Assembly (NCBI GenBank): GCA_902540655.1
Contig: CACBNQ010000004.1
Location: 1 to 64,000, forward strand
Reading direction: 5' to 3'
DNA: 64,000 nt
From: an uncultured Alphaproteobacteria bacterium
GTDB lineage: Bacteria > Pseudomonadota > Alphaproteobacteria > Rhodobacterales > Rhodobacteraceae
The position numbers and the translations under genes were made by a program. Under the pieces are notes generated by a model, which was not told the origin of the DNA, did no database searches, and saw only the letters and a list, made by a program, of their open reading frames with translations. The number at the start of each line of letters is the position of its first letter. Within the stretch, counting starts at the first letter, position 1. This document shows, one piece after another, positions 55,015-64,000 of the stretch.

Positions 55015-56055
55015 CTATTCAGAGTAAACCCTACTAATTCTTTCACCCAAATTCACCAGCACTTCATGACTAATGGTTTTACAGTCTTTTGCAAAATCAT
55101 CAACTTGATATTCAGGTGAAAATACACAAAGATATCTAGGGGTTTTGGGTAAATTTGAAATGTCTACTGTAACCAGGTCCATAGAAATTCTACCTATTAT
55201 GGGGCATGGTATGTTTCCATAGAATAATTTACCTATGTTACTTAGTGTTCTCGGTAAACCGTCTGCATATCCCATTGCTAGAGTAGCAACTCTCGTCTTA
55301 TGTTTAGCTTTGTATGTAAAGTTATAACCAACTTGCATGTTTTTATCTATAATAAAGTCTTGAAGGACTGGAACCTTTATTTGAATAACTTCTTTCAATC
55401 CAGTATTCGTAATTCCTCCGTATAACCCAATACCAGGCCTGACCATATCGAAGTGAAAATCGTTACCTAATAAAGTTCCATGACTTGCAGAGATACTTTG
55501 ACGGATATTAGGTAAAAATTCACATAATTCAATAAATAGGTCTTTTTGTGCTTTGTTTTCTTTATTTGATGTATCGTCTGCACAAGCTAAATGCGACAAA
55601 ATCAAATTCAATGGTAGTGATTTTACTATATCAATGTTTTCTAGAAGAGATTGCTTATCCAGTCCTAAGCGGTTCATACCAGTGTTTAGTTGAATAGCAA
55701 CCTTGTGGTCTTGATTGAAAATTTCAATAAACTTTTGAGCTTCTAAAATGTTATTAATGATTGGAGTAATATTATGTTCCCTATAAAGATTAGATTTCAG
55801 AAAATCAAATCCATTTAAAGTAAATATTTCAGAATTCCTTGAGTAACTCCTTATTTTTATTGCTTCTGAAATAGTAGCTGTAAAAAAACTTCTTACGCCA
55901 TATCGCTCAATTTCAGGGACTATTTTCGCTATGCCTAGGCCGTAAGCATTTGATTTTACAACAGCTGATAGCTCAGTATTTTTTTTTAGTATTTTTTGAA
56001 AAAATTTGATGTTACTTTTTAGATTGGAAAGATTAATATGAAGTTCAGGAGACAA
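55015..56055 (-). CDS. alr: Alanine racemase
   Basis: The 346-residue PLP enzyme makes D-alanine for peptidoglycan. The PLP lysine is K34 in AVVKSNAYGLG, and the second catalytic Tyr lies in ATLAMGYADGLPR. GRISMDLVTVDIS is also conserved. It is 15 bp after dnaB and directly before mlaE, an order kept in Rhodobacterales. Confidence 0.95.
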   Translation of the reverse strand: MSPELHINLSNLKSNIKFFQKILKKNTELSAVVKSNAYGLGIAKIVPEIERYGVRSFFTATISEAIKIRSYSRNSEIFTLNGFDFLKSNLYREHNITPIINNILEAQKFIEIFNQDHKVAIQLNTGMNRLGLDKQSLLENIDIVKSLPLNLILSHLACADDTSNKENKAQKDLFIELCEFLPNIRQSISASHGTLLGNDFHFDMVRPGIGLYGGITNTGLKEVIQIKVPVLQDFIIDKNMQVGYNFTYKAKHKTRVATLAMGYADGLPRTLSNIGKLFYGNIPCPIIGRISMDLVTVDISNLPKTPRYLCVFSPEYQVDDFAKDCKTISHEVLVNLGERISRVYSE

Positions 56056-56070
56056 TTATAATCCTAAGCC

Positions 56071-57519
56071 TCAATTTTTCAGTTGATGGCTCTTTGCCAA
56101 ATTACCAAATCGTGTAAAACGTCCATCAAAAGCTAAATTAACTGTACCAACTGGACCGTGGCGTTGCTTTCCTATTATTAACTCCGCTTTTCCATGAATT
56201 TGTTCCATTTCCTCTTGCCACTTTATAAGTGCATCAAGGTCTTGATCGCCTGGCTTTTCCCTCTCTTTATAATACTCTTCTCGAAATATAAACAAAACAA
56301 CATCAGCATCTTGTTCAATGGAACCACTCTCGCGTAGATCTGCGAGTTGAGGTCTTTTATCATCTCTATTTTCCACTTGCCGAGAGAGTTGAGATAAAGC
56401 TAAGACAGGTATATTCAATTCTTTTGCAATTGCTTTAAGCCCTTGAGTTATTTCAGCAATTTCATTAACTCTACTTTCTCTGTTTGATGAAGCTCGTATT
56501 AATTGAAGATAGTCTATTATCAAAAAATCAAGGCCATGTGTTCTTTTTAGCCTTCTAGCTTTAGATGCTATACTTGATATTAAAAGTGCAGGAGTATCAT
56601 CTATAAAAAATTTACTTTGATCCAGTGATCGAGCAGCATCCACGAACTGATTAAATTCATTATCGGCTAGCTCACCTCGTCTAATCTGTTCTGAAGGAAT
56701 TTTGCTTATATCAGATAAAATTCTTGTGGCGAGCTGTGCTGAAGACATTTCAAGCGAAAAGAAACCAACACTAGAAGCTTTGCCATATTTCTTGTAATTC
56801 CCGATTGAGGCGTTATATGCAATATTTGTTGCTAAAGCGGTTTTTCCCATAGATGGTCGTCCAGCAAGAATAATTAAATCTGAATTCTGTAGCCCTCCCA
56901 ATTTTTTGTCTATGTCGATAAATCCAGAAGGTATACCCGATACGCCTTGTATATCTGAATCGAAAGCTCTATTAGCCAATTCGATTGCCTCAGTTGCAGC
57001 TTTAACAAGAGGCTCAAAGCTTTTTGATTGAGCACCATTTGATGCTACGTTATAAAGAGATTGTTCTGCTTTTGTTATAAGTTGAGCAGGAACTGTTTCA
57101 TCCGTTATTTTTTTTGCGTCAAGAATTATTTCGTTTCCAACATCAATAAGTTTTCTTCTAACCGCTAGATCATATAAAGCATTTGCATAGTCTTTTGCTG
57201 CATAGGCGCTTATAGCCATCGCAGATAACTCAGTGAGCAAAGAAGGAACATCTATATCTTGGAAATCTTCATCTGAATCTAAATATGGTTTTAAAGTGAT
57301 AGGTGATACAATTAGCCCTTTTTTTGTTCTAGATGCAATATGGGTGAAAATTTTTTTATTTATTCCGTCATAGAAATGATCCTCATCAATAATGGACTCA
57401 ATCTCCCCTAAAACGTCGCTATTTACTAATAGCAATCCTATCAGAGCTTGCTCGGCTTCAAGATTAAAAGTGGAAGAGTTGTCTACATCCGCCGTTTGAT
57501 CAAGTTTAACATTATCCAT
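56071..57519 (-). CDS. dnaB: Replicative DNA helicase
   Basis: I place the start at the ATG at 57519 (482 residues); a GTG at 57528 is possible. The N-terminal helical domain begins around NLEAEQALIGLLLVNSDV. The C-terminal RecA-like ATPase has GRPSMGKTALATNIA, DYLQLIRASSNRESR and LADLRESGSIEQDADVV. DnaB is the hexameric helicase of the replication fork. No intein is present. It follows rplI by about 120 bp and precedes alr. Confidence 0.97.
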   Translation of the reverse strand: MDNVKLDQTADVDNSSTFNLEAEQALIGLLLVNSDVLGEIESIIDEDHFYDGINKKIFTHIASRTKKGLIVSPITLKPYLDSDEDFQDIDVPSLLTELSAMAISAYAAKDYANALYDLAVRRKLIDVGNEIILDAKKITDETVPAQLITKAEQSLYNVASNGAQSKSFEPLVKAATEAIELANRAFDSDIQGVSGIPSGFIDIDKKLGGLQNSDLIILAGRPSMGKTALATNIAYNASIGNYKKYGKASSVGFFSLEMSSAQLATRILSDISKIPSEQIRRGELADNEFNQFVDAARSLDQSKFFIDDTPALLISSIASKARRLKRTHGLDFLIIDYLQLIRASSNRESRVNEIAEITQGLKAIAKELNIPVLALSQLSRQVENRDDKRPQLADLRESGSIEQDADVVLFIFREEYYKEREKPGDQDLDALIKWQEEMEQIHGKAELIIGKQRHGPVGTVNLAFDGRFTRFGNLAKSHQLKN

Positions 57520-57638
57520 AAGTCTCACCGCAGATAGTATATACTAACTCTTTTTTTTTCACCAAGATAATTGTCGCTACAATCGCTATTTCATATAGTT
57601 AATGTTGTTGATTGTAGTACCCTATAATTTTTAGCAGA

Positions 57639-58271
57639 TTATTCTGTTCCGCTCTGTTCGGGTGATTTTTTTTCAGAGCTAGTCTCTTCTTTTGCTTCTT
57701 CAGATATAGTCTCTTCAGTTTTCAGCGACACACCATCTTCAAGGAGACTTTCGTTAAGCTCCGCATTAATTTCATCGGTGCCGTTATCTGTACTCTTTTT
57801 ATCCTCTATATCCGATGAAGTGTCTCCTAAGCTTCGTACCACTTTCAATTTTATTTTGCTTTCAACTTCAGGATGCAAAATTACACTCATGTCGAATAAC
57901 CCTAGTTCTTTAATAGGTTTATCTAAAGCTATCTGTCTTCTGCTTAGTGTAATTCCATTTTCAGCAATGAGGCTTGCTATATCTCTTGTAGTGACCGACC
58001 CATACAATATTCCAGTATCAGATGCTGACCTAACAATCATCAAATTCAAAGATTCTACTTCCAGTCGTATTTTCTCTGCTTTTTCAATCTCGTCTTTATT
58101 TTTCTCGAGCAACTTTGCTTTAGTGGTTTCAAAGACTTCTTTGTTTTCTTTCGTTGCTCTCAAAGCTTTTCCACTAGGAATAAGGTAGTTTCTACCAAAA
58201 CCTGGCTTTACTGCAACTGTGTCACCTATATTTCCTAGTTTATTTATCTTTTGAAGTAATATGATTTCCAT
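57639..58271 (-). CDS. rplI: 50S ribosomal protein L9, with long acidic C-terminal tail
   Basis: The 210-residue protein has the normal L9 core (MEIILLQKINKLGNIGDTV, VKPGFGRNYLIP) and the C-domain ending near residue 150. About 60 further residues form a low-complexity Asp/Glu/Ser tail (for example SEEAKEETSSEKKSPEQSG). E. coli L9 is 149 residues, so the tail is extra, although such extensions occur in alphaproteobacteria. It is third in rpsF-rpsR-rplI. Confidence 0.96.
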   Translation of the reverse strand: MEIILLQKINKLGNIGDTVAVKPGFGRNYLIPSGKALRATKENKEVFETTKAKLLEKNKDEIEKAEKIRLEVESLNLMIVRSASDTGILYGSVTTRDIASLIAENGITLSRRQIALDKPIKELGLFDMSVILHPEVESKIKLKVVRSLGDTSSDIEDKKSTDNGTDEINAELNESLLEDGVSLKTEETISEEAKEETSSEKKSPEQSGTE

Positions 58272-58279
58272 GCCAAGAC

Positions 58280-58549
58280 CTATTTGACTGCATAAGGCAA
58301 CAAGCCTAAAAATCTGGCTCGTTTTATTGCAATTGCTAGTTCTCTTTGTTTCTTAGTTGAAACCGCAGTAATTCTTGAAGGTATGATTTTCCCTCTCTCT
58401 GAAATAAATTTTTGAAGAGTCCTTACATCTTTGTAGTCAATTGGTTGTGCTCCTTTTTCAGAGAACGGGCAACTCTTTTGACGCCTAAAATAGTGTTTGT
58501 TGTTATTGTTTTGAGACCTTCTATCATTATACCTTTTTTCCATACTCAA
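58280..58549 (-). CDS. rpsR: 30S ribosomal protein S18
   Basis: The 89-residue protein begins with an Arg/Asn/Lys-rich tail and continues [19 protein letters not shown] and [13 protein letters not shown], the S18 signature. It binds S6. Its start lies at the base before the rpsF stop and rplI starts eight bases after its own stop. Confidence 0.97.
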   Translation of the reverse strand: MSMEKRYNDRRSQNNNNKHYFRRQKSCPFSEKGAQPIDYKDVRTLQKFISERGKIIPSRITAVSTKKQRELAIAIKRARFLGLLPYAVK

Positions 58550-58897
58550 TCAAACCCTCTCTTCTTCGTCTTTATTCCTACTGTTCATCATGATTGAATG
58601 ACCATCTTTATGCTCTTTTACCTTAATAGTTAAAAATCTCATAATATCTTCATGGATGTTCATTAAACGCTCCATCTCAGCCACGGCTTTTGTGTCACTA
58701 TTTGTTTTAAACATAAAATAATGACCTTTCCTATTTTTATTCATTCTGTAAGCTATTGATCTTAATCCCCAATATTCACTTTCAATTACTTTTCCACCGT
58801 TCTCAGTAAGCGTGCCTTTAAACTCTTCGGCCAAGGTCTCAGCTTGTACAGACGTTAAATCTTGTCTACAAATAAACACGTGTTCGTAATTGGGCAT
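58550..58897 (-). CDS. rpsF: 30S ribosomal protein S6
   Basis: The 115-residue protein reads NYEHVFICRQDLTSVQAET, VIESEYWGLRSIAYRMNKN and KGHYFMFKTNSD, typical S6. It forms a complex with S18 on the platform of the 30S subunit. It is first in the minus-strand operon and diverges from fabD across 146 bp that should hold both promoters. Confidence 0.97.
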   Translation of the reverse strand: MPNYEHVFICRQDLTSVQAETLAEEFKGTLTENGGKVIESEYWGLRSIAYRMNKNRKGHYFMFKTNSDTKAVAEMERLMNIHEDIMRFLTIKVKEHKDGHSIMMNSRNKDEEERV

Positions 58898-59043
58898 TCA
58901 AAATCCTTTAAAAATGTTGGTAAAAATCGTTATATACAGCAAAAATAAAAAAGCAAGCAAACAGTTGCATTGTTTAAATGATTTTTTTGGTATAAATAAT
59001 ATCGAAAAGCAATTCTTCAAGGAACAACTACGGGGAAAAGGAT

Positions 59044-59991
59044 ATGCGAAAAGCTTTTTTGTTTCCAGGCCAAGGGTCACAATTTATAGGTATGGGGCAA
59101 GACTTAGCGAGCCAGTTTAAAGTGGCCAAAGATGTATTTTCGGAAGTGGATGAAGCCCTTGGAGAAAAACTGTCGGAATTGATGTTTCGAGGCGATATTG
59201 AAGAATTGACATTAACAAAAAATGCTCAACCCGCTATTATGGCAGTTTCTATTGCGATTTTGAGGGTCATGTTATCCAATGGATTGAATCTTAAAACACT
59301 TGATCTGTTAGCTGGGCACTCATTGGGAGAATATAGTGCCCTGTGCGCCTCAGGGGTAGTTTCTCTAAGAGAAACTGCCATAGTATTAAGAAAGAGGGGT
59401 ATAGCTATGCAAGAAGCTGTGTCTGAAGGTAAAGGTTCAATGGTCGCTGTTTTAGGCTTGACTAGTGAAATTGTAAACGAATATATAATTACAAGCAAAT
59501 GCGACAACGATTTGATACAAGTTGCAAACGACAACGACCCTTCGCAAGTGGTTATCTCAGGCGAAAAGAAAGAAGTAGAAAAGTTCTCTGATTTTTTAAA
59601 AGAGAAAAACGCTAAAAGAGTTATTAGCCTTCCAGTATCTGCCCCTTTTCACTCTCCTCTTATGGAACCGGCTGCTTTAACAATGGAATCTGAATTGAGA
59701 AAAGTAAATTTTTCAAACCCACTAGTTCCAATTATTCAGAATGTTGATTTAAGTATATTAAAGTCAACTGAAGGGTTAGTGGATAGGTTAGTCAAACAGA
59801 TTTGTGGAACAGTTAGATGGAGGGAGAGTTTAATAAAGATGGCATACGAATATGGTATCAAAAACTTTTTTGAAATAGGTCCAGGTAAAGTGTTGGCCAG
59901 CACGGTGAAAAGAACAATTCCTGTCGCAAACGTTCTTTCGGTAGGCCTTGCTCCTCAGATCGAGGAAGCTTTGGAGATTATTAATGACTAA
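59044..59991 (+). CDS. fabD: Malonyl-CoA:ACP transacylase
   Basis: The 315-residue enzyme moves malonyl from CoA to ACP. It has FLFPGQGSQFIGM, the active serine in LLAGHSLGEYSALC and the His of APFHSPLMEPA. It starts the cluster fabD-fabG-acpP-fabF-mltG. Its stop overlaps the fabG start. Confidence 0.97.
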   Translation: MRKAFLFPGQGSQFIGMGQDLASQFKVAKDVFSEVDEALGEKLSELMFRGDIEELTLTKNAQPAIMAVSIAILRVMLSNGLNLKTLDLLAGHSLGEYSALCASGVVSLRETAIVLRKRGIAMQEAVSEGKGSMVAVLGLTSEIVNEYIITSKCDNDLIQVANDNDPSQVVISGEKKEVEKFSDFLKEKNAKRVISLPVSAPFHSPLMEPAALTMESELRKVNFSNPLVPIIQNVDLSILKSTEGLVDRLVKQICGTVRWRESLIKMAYEYGIKNFFEIGPGKVLASTVKRTIPVANVLSVGLAPQIEEALEIIND

Positions 59992-60727
59992 TTTAGAAAA
60001 CTTAAATATTCTAATTACTGGTGCATCTGGAGGAATAGGAACTAGCATATCTAAGGCATTTGCTTCGACAAAAGCAAATCTCTTTCTTGTTGGATCTTCC
60101 GAAGAGAAAATATCCAAGTTACGAAATGAGCTGCCAACTAGAGAGAATATTAACTATTTTTCTGTTGATTTAAGTGAAAGAGAAAATGTAAGTCACTTTT
60201 GTGACTCTATAATTGAGAAATATGGAGGAATTAGCATTATTGTTAATAATGCGGGTATTACTGAAGATAATCTATTTATGAGAATGACTGATAATGCTTG
60301 GGATAGGGTTTTTGCAATTAATCTTGATGCATCGATGATAATTTGCAGAAAGTTCATTCGAGGGATGATAAAAAATAAATGGGGGAGAATAGTAAATATT
60401 TCGTCTGTGGTTGCGTCAACGGGTAACCCAGGGCAAAGCAATTATGTAGCAGCTAAAGGTGCATTAAATGGACTAACAAAATCGATGGCATTAGAAGTTG
60501 CAACACGAGGCGTTACGGTCAACTGTATATCACCAGGCTTTATTGATACAGCTATGACAGCTAAGTTAACAGATGACCAAAAGTTGAAAATAACTGAAAG
60601 AATTCCGGTAGGCAGGATGGGGACTGGCGATGACGTATCAGCTTTGGTGTTGTTTCTTGTAACTAATGAAGCAGGTTATATTACAGGGCAAAACATACAC
60701 GTTAATGGAGGCCTTTTCCTAACATAG
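59984..60727 (+). CDS. fabG: 3-oxoacyl-ACP reductase
   Basis: The 247-residue SDR (ATG at 59984, overlapping the fabD stop by eight bases) has ITGASGGIGTSISKAFA, NNAGITEDN, SSVVASTGNPGQSNYVAAKG with the Tyr-Lys pair, and NGGLFLT at the end. FabG reduces 3-oxoacyl-ACP with NADPH in fatty-acid elongation. An upstream ATG at 59948 would add residues not seen in the family. Confidence 0.96.
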   Translation: MTNLENLNILITGASGGIGTSISKAFASTKANLFLVGSSEEKISKLRNELPTRENINYFSVDLSERENVSHFCDSIIEKYGGISIIVNNAGITEDNLFMRMTDNAWDRVFAINLDASMIICRKFIRGMIKNKWGRIVNISSVVASTGNPGQSNYVAAKGALNGLTKSMALEVATRGVTVNCISPGFIDTAMTAKLTDDQKLKITERIPVGRMGTGDDVSALVLFLVTNEAGYITGQNIHVNGGLFLT

Positions 60728-60875
60728 AGAGTTTTTCTCTAACTTACTCCAAAATTTTCCAGATAAGTATTGCTTGTTTTCATAATTATGTATAAAAGAA
60801 AAAAATTGTCGAAAATTGACCATTTTGGTAACAGAAAACAGGCCAAAAAACGTGTAAGAAGATGAGGAGGTTATT

Positions 60876-61109
60876 ATGAGTGATGTTGTAGACAGAGTTA
60901 AAAAAATAGTGGTCGAGCATTTGAGTGTAGAAGAAGGCTCGATATCAGATAGTTCATCTTTTATAGATGATTTGGGCGCGGATAGCCTTGACACAGTTGA
61001 GCTTGTGATGGCTTTTGAGGAAGAATTTGGTATAGAAATTCCAGATGATGCAGCTGAAACTATCCAGACTGTAGGTGATGCTGTGAAGTTTATCGAAGAA
61101 AACTCTTAA
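60876..61109 (+). CDS. acpP: Acyl carrier protein
   Basis: The 77-residue acidic protein carries the phosphopantetheine serine S37 in [15 protein letters not shown]. It shuttles acyl intermediates for fatty-acid synthesis. A GAGGAGG-type site lies before the ATG. The 148-bp gap from fabG suggests an additional promoter for this abundant protein. Confidence 0.98.
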   Translation: MSDVVDRVKKIVVEHLSVEEGSISDSSSFIDDLGADSLDTVELVMAFEEEFGIEIPDDAAETIQTVGDAVKFIEENS

Positions 61110-61148
61110 GGTGCCTGAGATCTGGAGCTCTACATTATATAGAAAAGC

Positions 61149-62408
61149 ATGAGACGTGTTGTAGTAACTGGAATGGGGTTATTGACCCCACTTGGGTGCG
61201 GCGTCGAAATAGTATGGAACAGACTATTAAAAGGTGAGTCGTCAGCAACGAAAATTACTAGATTTGATCCGTCGGATTATTCTACGAGTTACGCTTGCGA
61301 AATCCCTTATGGTGATGACTCAGAAGAAAAATTTAATCCTGATCAGTGGATGAGCTTAAAAGATAGAAGGAAAGTTGATGACTTCATTCTTTACGGTATT
61401 TGCGCGGCAGATCAAGCTGTAAAAGATGCAGGTTGGATCCCTGATAGAGAAGAAGACTTACTTCGAACTGGTGTAATGATCGGCTCTGGTATAGGGGGTC
61501 TTCAATCTATAGGAGATACTGCTAATTTAATCAAAGAAAAGGGACCAAGGAGAGTTTCTCCGTTCTTTATACCTGGAGCATTGATCAATTTGATTTCTGG
61601 TCAAGTCTCAATAAGATACGGCTTTAAAGGCCCGAACCATTCTGTGGTGACAGCTTGTTCAACGGGCGCGCATGCTATCGGTGATGCTTCTAGGTTTATT
61701 AAATCCGGGGAAGCTGATGTAATGATAGCTGGTGGAGCTGAAAGCCCTATTACAGAGCTCGGAATAGCTGGATTCAATGCATGTAAGGCTTTGTCCACAA
61801 AATTTGCAGAAGATCCAAGTATTGCAAGCAGGCCATATGATGTTGATAGAGATGGCTTTGTTATGGGAGAAGGTGCAGGGATAGTGGTTCTAGAAGAGCT
61901 TGAGCACGCAAAAAAAAGAGATGCTAAAATATACTGTGAGGTTTTGGGTTATGGGCTGACCGGAGATGCATACCATATTACTGCGCCTCCGACAGATGGA
62001 GAGGGCGGCAAAAGATCGATGAGCGCAGCACTGAAAAGCAGTCAATCAAATATTTCTGATATTGACTATATTAATGCGCACGGTACCTCTACTATGGCTG
62101 ATACGATAGAACTAGGTGCCGTACAGTCGCTAGCTATGAATTATGCAAACAAAATATCCATGTCCTCTACAAAATCATCAATTGGTCACTTATTAGGAGC
62201 TGCTGGTTCGGTAGAAGCCATTTTTTCAATATTATCAATTAGAGATCAAATTGTTCCACCAACTATAAATCTTGAAAAACCAGCTGTTGATACTAAAATC
62301 GATTTAGTTCCAAAGCATGCGAGGGAAAGAAAAGTTGATAGAGCTCTATCAAACTCCTTCGGGTTCGGTGGTACCAATGCATCTTTAGTGGTAGGAAAAC
62401 TAAACTAG
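61149..62408 (+). CDS. fabF: 3-oxoacyl-ACP synthase II
   Basis: The 419-residue condensing enzyme has the Cys-His-His triad in VVTACSTGAHAIG, YINAHGTSTMADTIE and SSIGHLLGAAGSVEAI, and the C-terminal SFGFGGTNASL. It elongates acyl-ACP and controls unsaturated fatty-acid composition. It follows acpP by 39 bp. Confidence 0.97.
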   Translation: MRRVVVTGMGLLTPLGCGVEIVWNRLLKGESSATKITRFDPSDYSTSYACEIPYGDDSEEKFNPDQWMSLKDRRKVDDFILYGICAADQAVKDAGWIPDREEDLLRTGVMIGSGIGGLQSIGDTANLIKEKGPRRVSPFFIPGALINLISGQVSIRYGFKGPNHSVVTACSTGAHAIGDASRFIKSGEADVMIAGGAESPITELGIAGFNACKALSTKFAEDPSIASRPYDVDRDGFVMGEGAGIVVLEELEHAKKRDAKIYCEVLGYGLTGDAYHITAPPTDGEGGKRSMSAALKSSQSNISDIDYINAHGTSTMADTIELGAVQSLAMNYANKISMSSTKSSIGHLLGAAGSVEAIFSILSIRDQIVPPTINLEKPAVDTKIDLVPKHARERKVDRALSNSFGFGGTNASLVVGKLN

Positions 62409-62429
62409 TAATTCCTGCGAGATTTAGTA

Positions 62430-63407
62430 ATGGCTACCTTTTTCTCCAATTTTTTTTACTTTTCTCTAGCTTGCTTAATTTCCGTTTATTTTGCTACCAC
62501 TAGTTTAGAGCTTTATTTCGAAAAACCGGGCCCAAGTGAAAAAGAGCGATTATTGATCATAAATAAGGGCCAAAGTGTCTCAGATATTGCAAGTCACCTA
62601 AGAGAATTAAATTTGATTGAAAGCCGTATGGTTTTTATTTTTGTAGCAAGGCTTAAAGGCTTTCATGACAAAATAAAGTTTGGAGAATATATGATTCCAA
62701 AGACTGCCTCCATTAAAGATATTTTAGATGTAGTGATTACTGGAGTACCGGTCCAACATAAAATAACGATACCTGAGGGTCTTAGCACAAATTCAGTAAT
62801 ATATCGGATAAATAATGATCCAAGGGTTAGAGGCGATTTGATTAATTTCAGCGAAGAGGGTGTGCTTGCTCCCAATACATACAACTTTGATGTTAATACG
62901 AAGAAAAAAGATCTTTTTTTAAAAATGAAAAATAATCAAGAAAGGATTTTAGAAGCTGCGTGGGATGATAGGGACCCTGGTTTGCCACTGGAAAATGCTT
63001 TGGAGCTCTTAATTTTGGCATCTATAGTGGAAAAGGAAGCCGGTAATGAAGAGGACAAAAAAAAAGTTGCTTCCGTATTTTTAAATCGTTTGAAAAAAAA
63101 AATGAGATTGCAATCTGATCCAACTGTTGTCTATAGTTTAACAAAGGGTAGAGAGCCTCTAAATAGAGAGCTTGATAGAAGTGATCTCAAAACAAAGTCC
63201 CCCTTTAACACCTATAAAATTTATGGCCTTCCACCTAGCCCAATTTGTAATCCAAGCAAGTCATCAATTCATGCGGTTTCAAATCCCATTAAAACAGATT
63301 TCTTATTTTTTGTTGCCGATGGAGAGGGAGGGCATAATTTTTCAAAGAATCTCAAGGAGCATAATAGGTTTGTAAAAGAGTATAGAAGATTGAAGATAGA
63401 AAATTGA
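62430..63407 (+). CDS. mltG: Endolytic transglycosylase MltG
   Basis: The 325-residue protein has an N-terminal membrane helix, a LysM-like region, and the YceG domain with LLILASIVEKEAGNEED (catalytic Glu), SVFLNRL, and LQSDPTVVYSL. MltG cuts nascent peptidoglycan strands. The fabF-mltG order is common in alphaproteobacteria. It starts 21 bp after fabF. Confidence 0.94.
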   Translation: MATFFSNFFYFSLACLISVYFATTSLELYFEKPGPSEKERLLIINKGQSVSDIASHLRELNLIESRMVFIFVARLKGFHDKIKFGEYMIPKTASIKDILDVVITGVPVQHKITIPEGLSTNSVIYRINNDPRVRGDLINFSEEGVLAPNTYNFDVNTKKKDLFLKMKNNQERILEAAWDDRDPGLPLENALELLILASIVEKEAGNEEDKKKVASVFLNRLKKKMRLQSDPTVVYSLTKGREPLNRELDRSDLKTKSPFNTYKIYGLPPSPICNPSKSSIHAVSNPIKTDFLFFVADGEGGHNFSKNLKEHNRFVKEYRRLKIEN

Positions 63408-63459
63408 TGTTTTAAATTAATTATGTTGTTGATAAGAATCATTGTTGGAGGCGTTGGTA

Positions 63460-64000
63460 TTGAAGAAAAGTGATATAAAAATAAAAAAGATTTGGGAAAC
63501 TATCTGCAAAGAAGTTGAGGTATCCTTAAAGAAATCTAATTACATGAAAAAATACTTTAAAAACAACATCTTGGGTCAAAGTAGTTTCGGCGATGCATTG
63601 TCGCACATGATCGCTGTTAAAGTTTCTAGCCCTGATTTTGAATTAGGACATCTTCTTCCAATACTGCAAAAGCAAATTAGTAATTTTCCTTATATATGTG
63701 ATTACGCAGTGGATGACTTGATTGCCTTTTATGAAAGAGATCCTGCTTGCCACTGGTTTTACCAACCTTTTCTTTTTTACAAAGGATTCATTGCTTTACA
63801 AGCACATCGAATAGGGAATGCACTTTACAATAATGGAGATATTGATTTTTCTCTTTATTTACAAATGAGAGTATCTGAGGTCTTCAGTATAGACATTCAT
63901 CCCGGTGCAACAATAGGTAAGGGCATTATGTTTGATCATGCTCATAATCTCGTTATCGGAGAAACGGCTAAAGTTGGAGATAATGTCTCTATTTTGCATT
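63460..64000 (+). CDS. cysE: Serine O-acetyltransferase, N-terminal part
   Basis: The frame is open to the window end (180 residues seen). The helical N-terminal domain ends with YERDPACHWFYQPFLFYKGF and LQAHRIGNALY, followed by the left-handed beta-helix repeats SIDIHPGATIGKGIMFDHAH. CysE makes O-acetylserine for cysteine synthesis. The start is a TTG with GGAGG about eight bases upstream. The C-terminal regulatory end lies outside. Confidence 0.92.
   Translation, partial: MKKSDIKIKKIWETICKEVEVSLKKSNYMKKYFKNNILGQSSFGDALSHMIAVKVSSPDFELGHLLPILQKQISNFPYICDYAVDDLIAFYERDPACHWFYQPFLFYKGFIALQAHRIGNALYNNGDIDFSLYLQMRVSEVFSIDIHPGATIGKGIMFDHAHNLVIGETAKVGDNVSILH

Noticed and set aside
57577-57617. CTACAATC/GATTGTAG inverted repeat between rplI and dnaB as a terminator
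   Set aside because: Eight-base arms with a 25-nt loop and no U-run on the transcribed strand; not convincing.

Overview
The window is an A+T-rich (about one third G+C by eye), densely packed bacterial chromosome segment. Gene content and order point to a marine alphaproteobacterium with a compact genome. The main clues are the block recA-alaS-icd, rlmE-guaB-rsmB, rplM-rpsI behind a crotonase and a PaaI-type thioesterase, argC-ccmE, rpsF-rpsR-rplI-dnaB-alr-mlaE-mlaF-cvpA, and the divergent fabD-fabG-acpP-fabF-mltG. A perfect GAAC-N7-GAAC LexA box upstream of recA is the alphaproteobacterial SOS operator. The layout resembles Rhodobacterales and relatives; I cannot name the species.

Region by region. 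(1) 1-3.4 kb: end of an RND adaptor and a complete RND permease. (2) 3.4-7.5 kb, minus strand: a corrinoid/folate one-carbon module (small 'virulence factor' family protein, MetF-like reductase, pterin-binding methyltransferase, ferredoxin-ASKHA activator). No corrinoid protein or substrate methyltransferase is present. (3) 7.6-20.4 kb: housekeeping genes for RNA modification, GMP synthesis, SOS/recombination, alanyl-tRNA, the TCA cycle, heme A, and ribosomal proteins L13 and S9. (4) 20.4-31.8 kb: an accessory region. A roughly 210-bp direct repeat begins at the rpsI stop codon and recurs at 24.5-24.7 kb. Between the copies lie a decayed serine recombinase, a broken NTF2-like gene and an FkbM methyltransferase. 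The region holds four NTF2-like paralogues (one a pseudogene), two paralogues of an unnamed THTFHS...CHW family, several other proteins of about 100 residues that look like alpha/beta-barrel folds, a cupin, an acetyltransferase, a DsbA-like isomerase, a crotonase and a class V aminotransferase. A 30-bp motif is shared by two of its divergent intergenic gaps. (5) 31.8-40.1 kb: metabolic genes (P1 peptidase, SDR, acyltransferase, argC, ccmE, MFS pump, PanE-like reductase, AAE3-like CoA ligase). (6) 40.2-52.2 kb: yajC-secD-secF, sodB, rarD, LOG, a LysM protein, an Atm1-type ABC exporter, YfgM-like and BamB-like proteins, and der. (7) 52.2-58.9 kb, minus strand: SDR, cvpA, mlaF, mlaE, alr, dnaB, rplI, rpsR, rpsF. 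(8) 59.0-64.0 kb: fatty-acid synthesis cluster, mltG, and the start of a cysE-type serine acetyltransferase that runs off the end.

How it fits together: most of the window is core machinery for translation, secretion, replication, envelope maintenance and fatty-acid synthesis. The unusual part is 20.4-31.8 kb, which looks like an old, decaying insertion downstream of rpsI. It carries many small ligand-binding folds, most of unknown function. No tRNA, rRNA, CRISPR array or intact transposase was recognised. All family calls come from reading motifs, without database searches.
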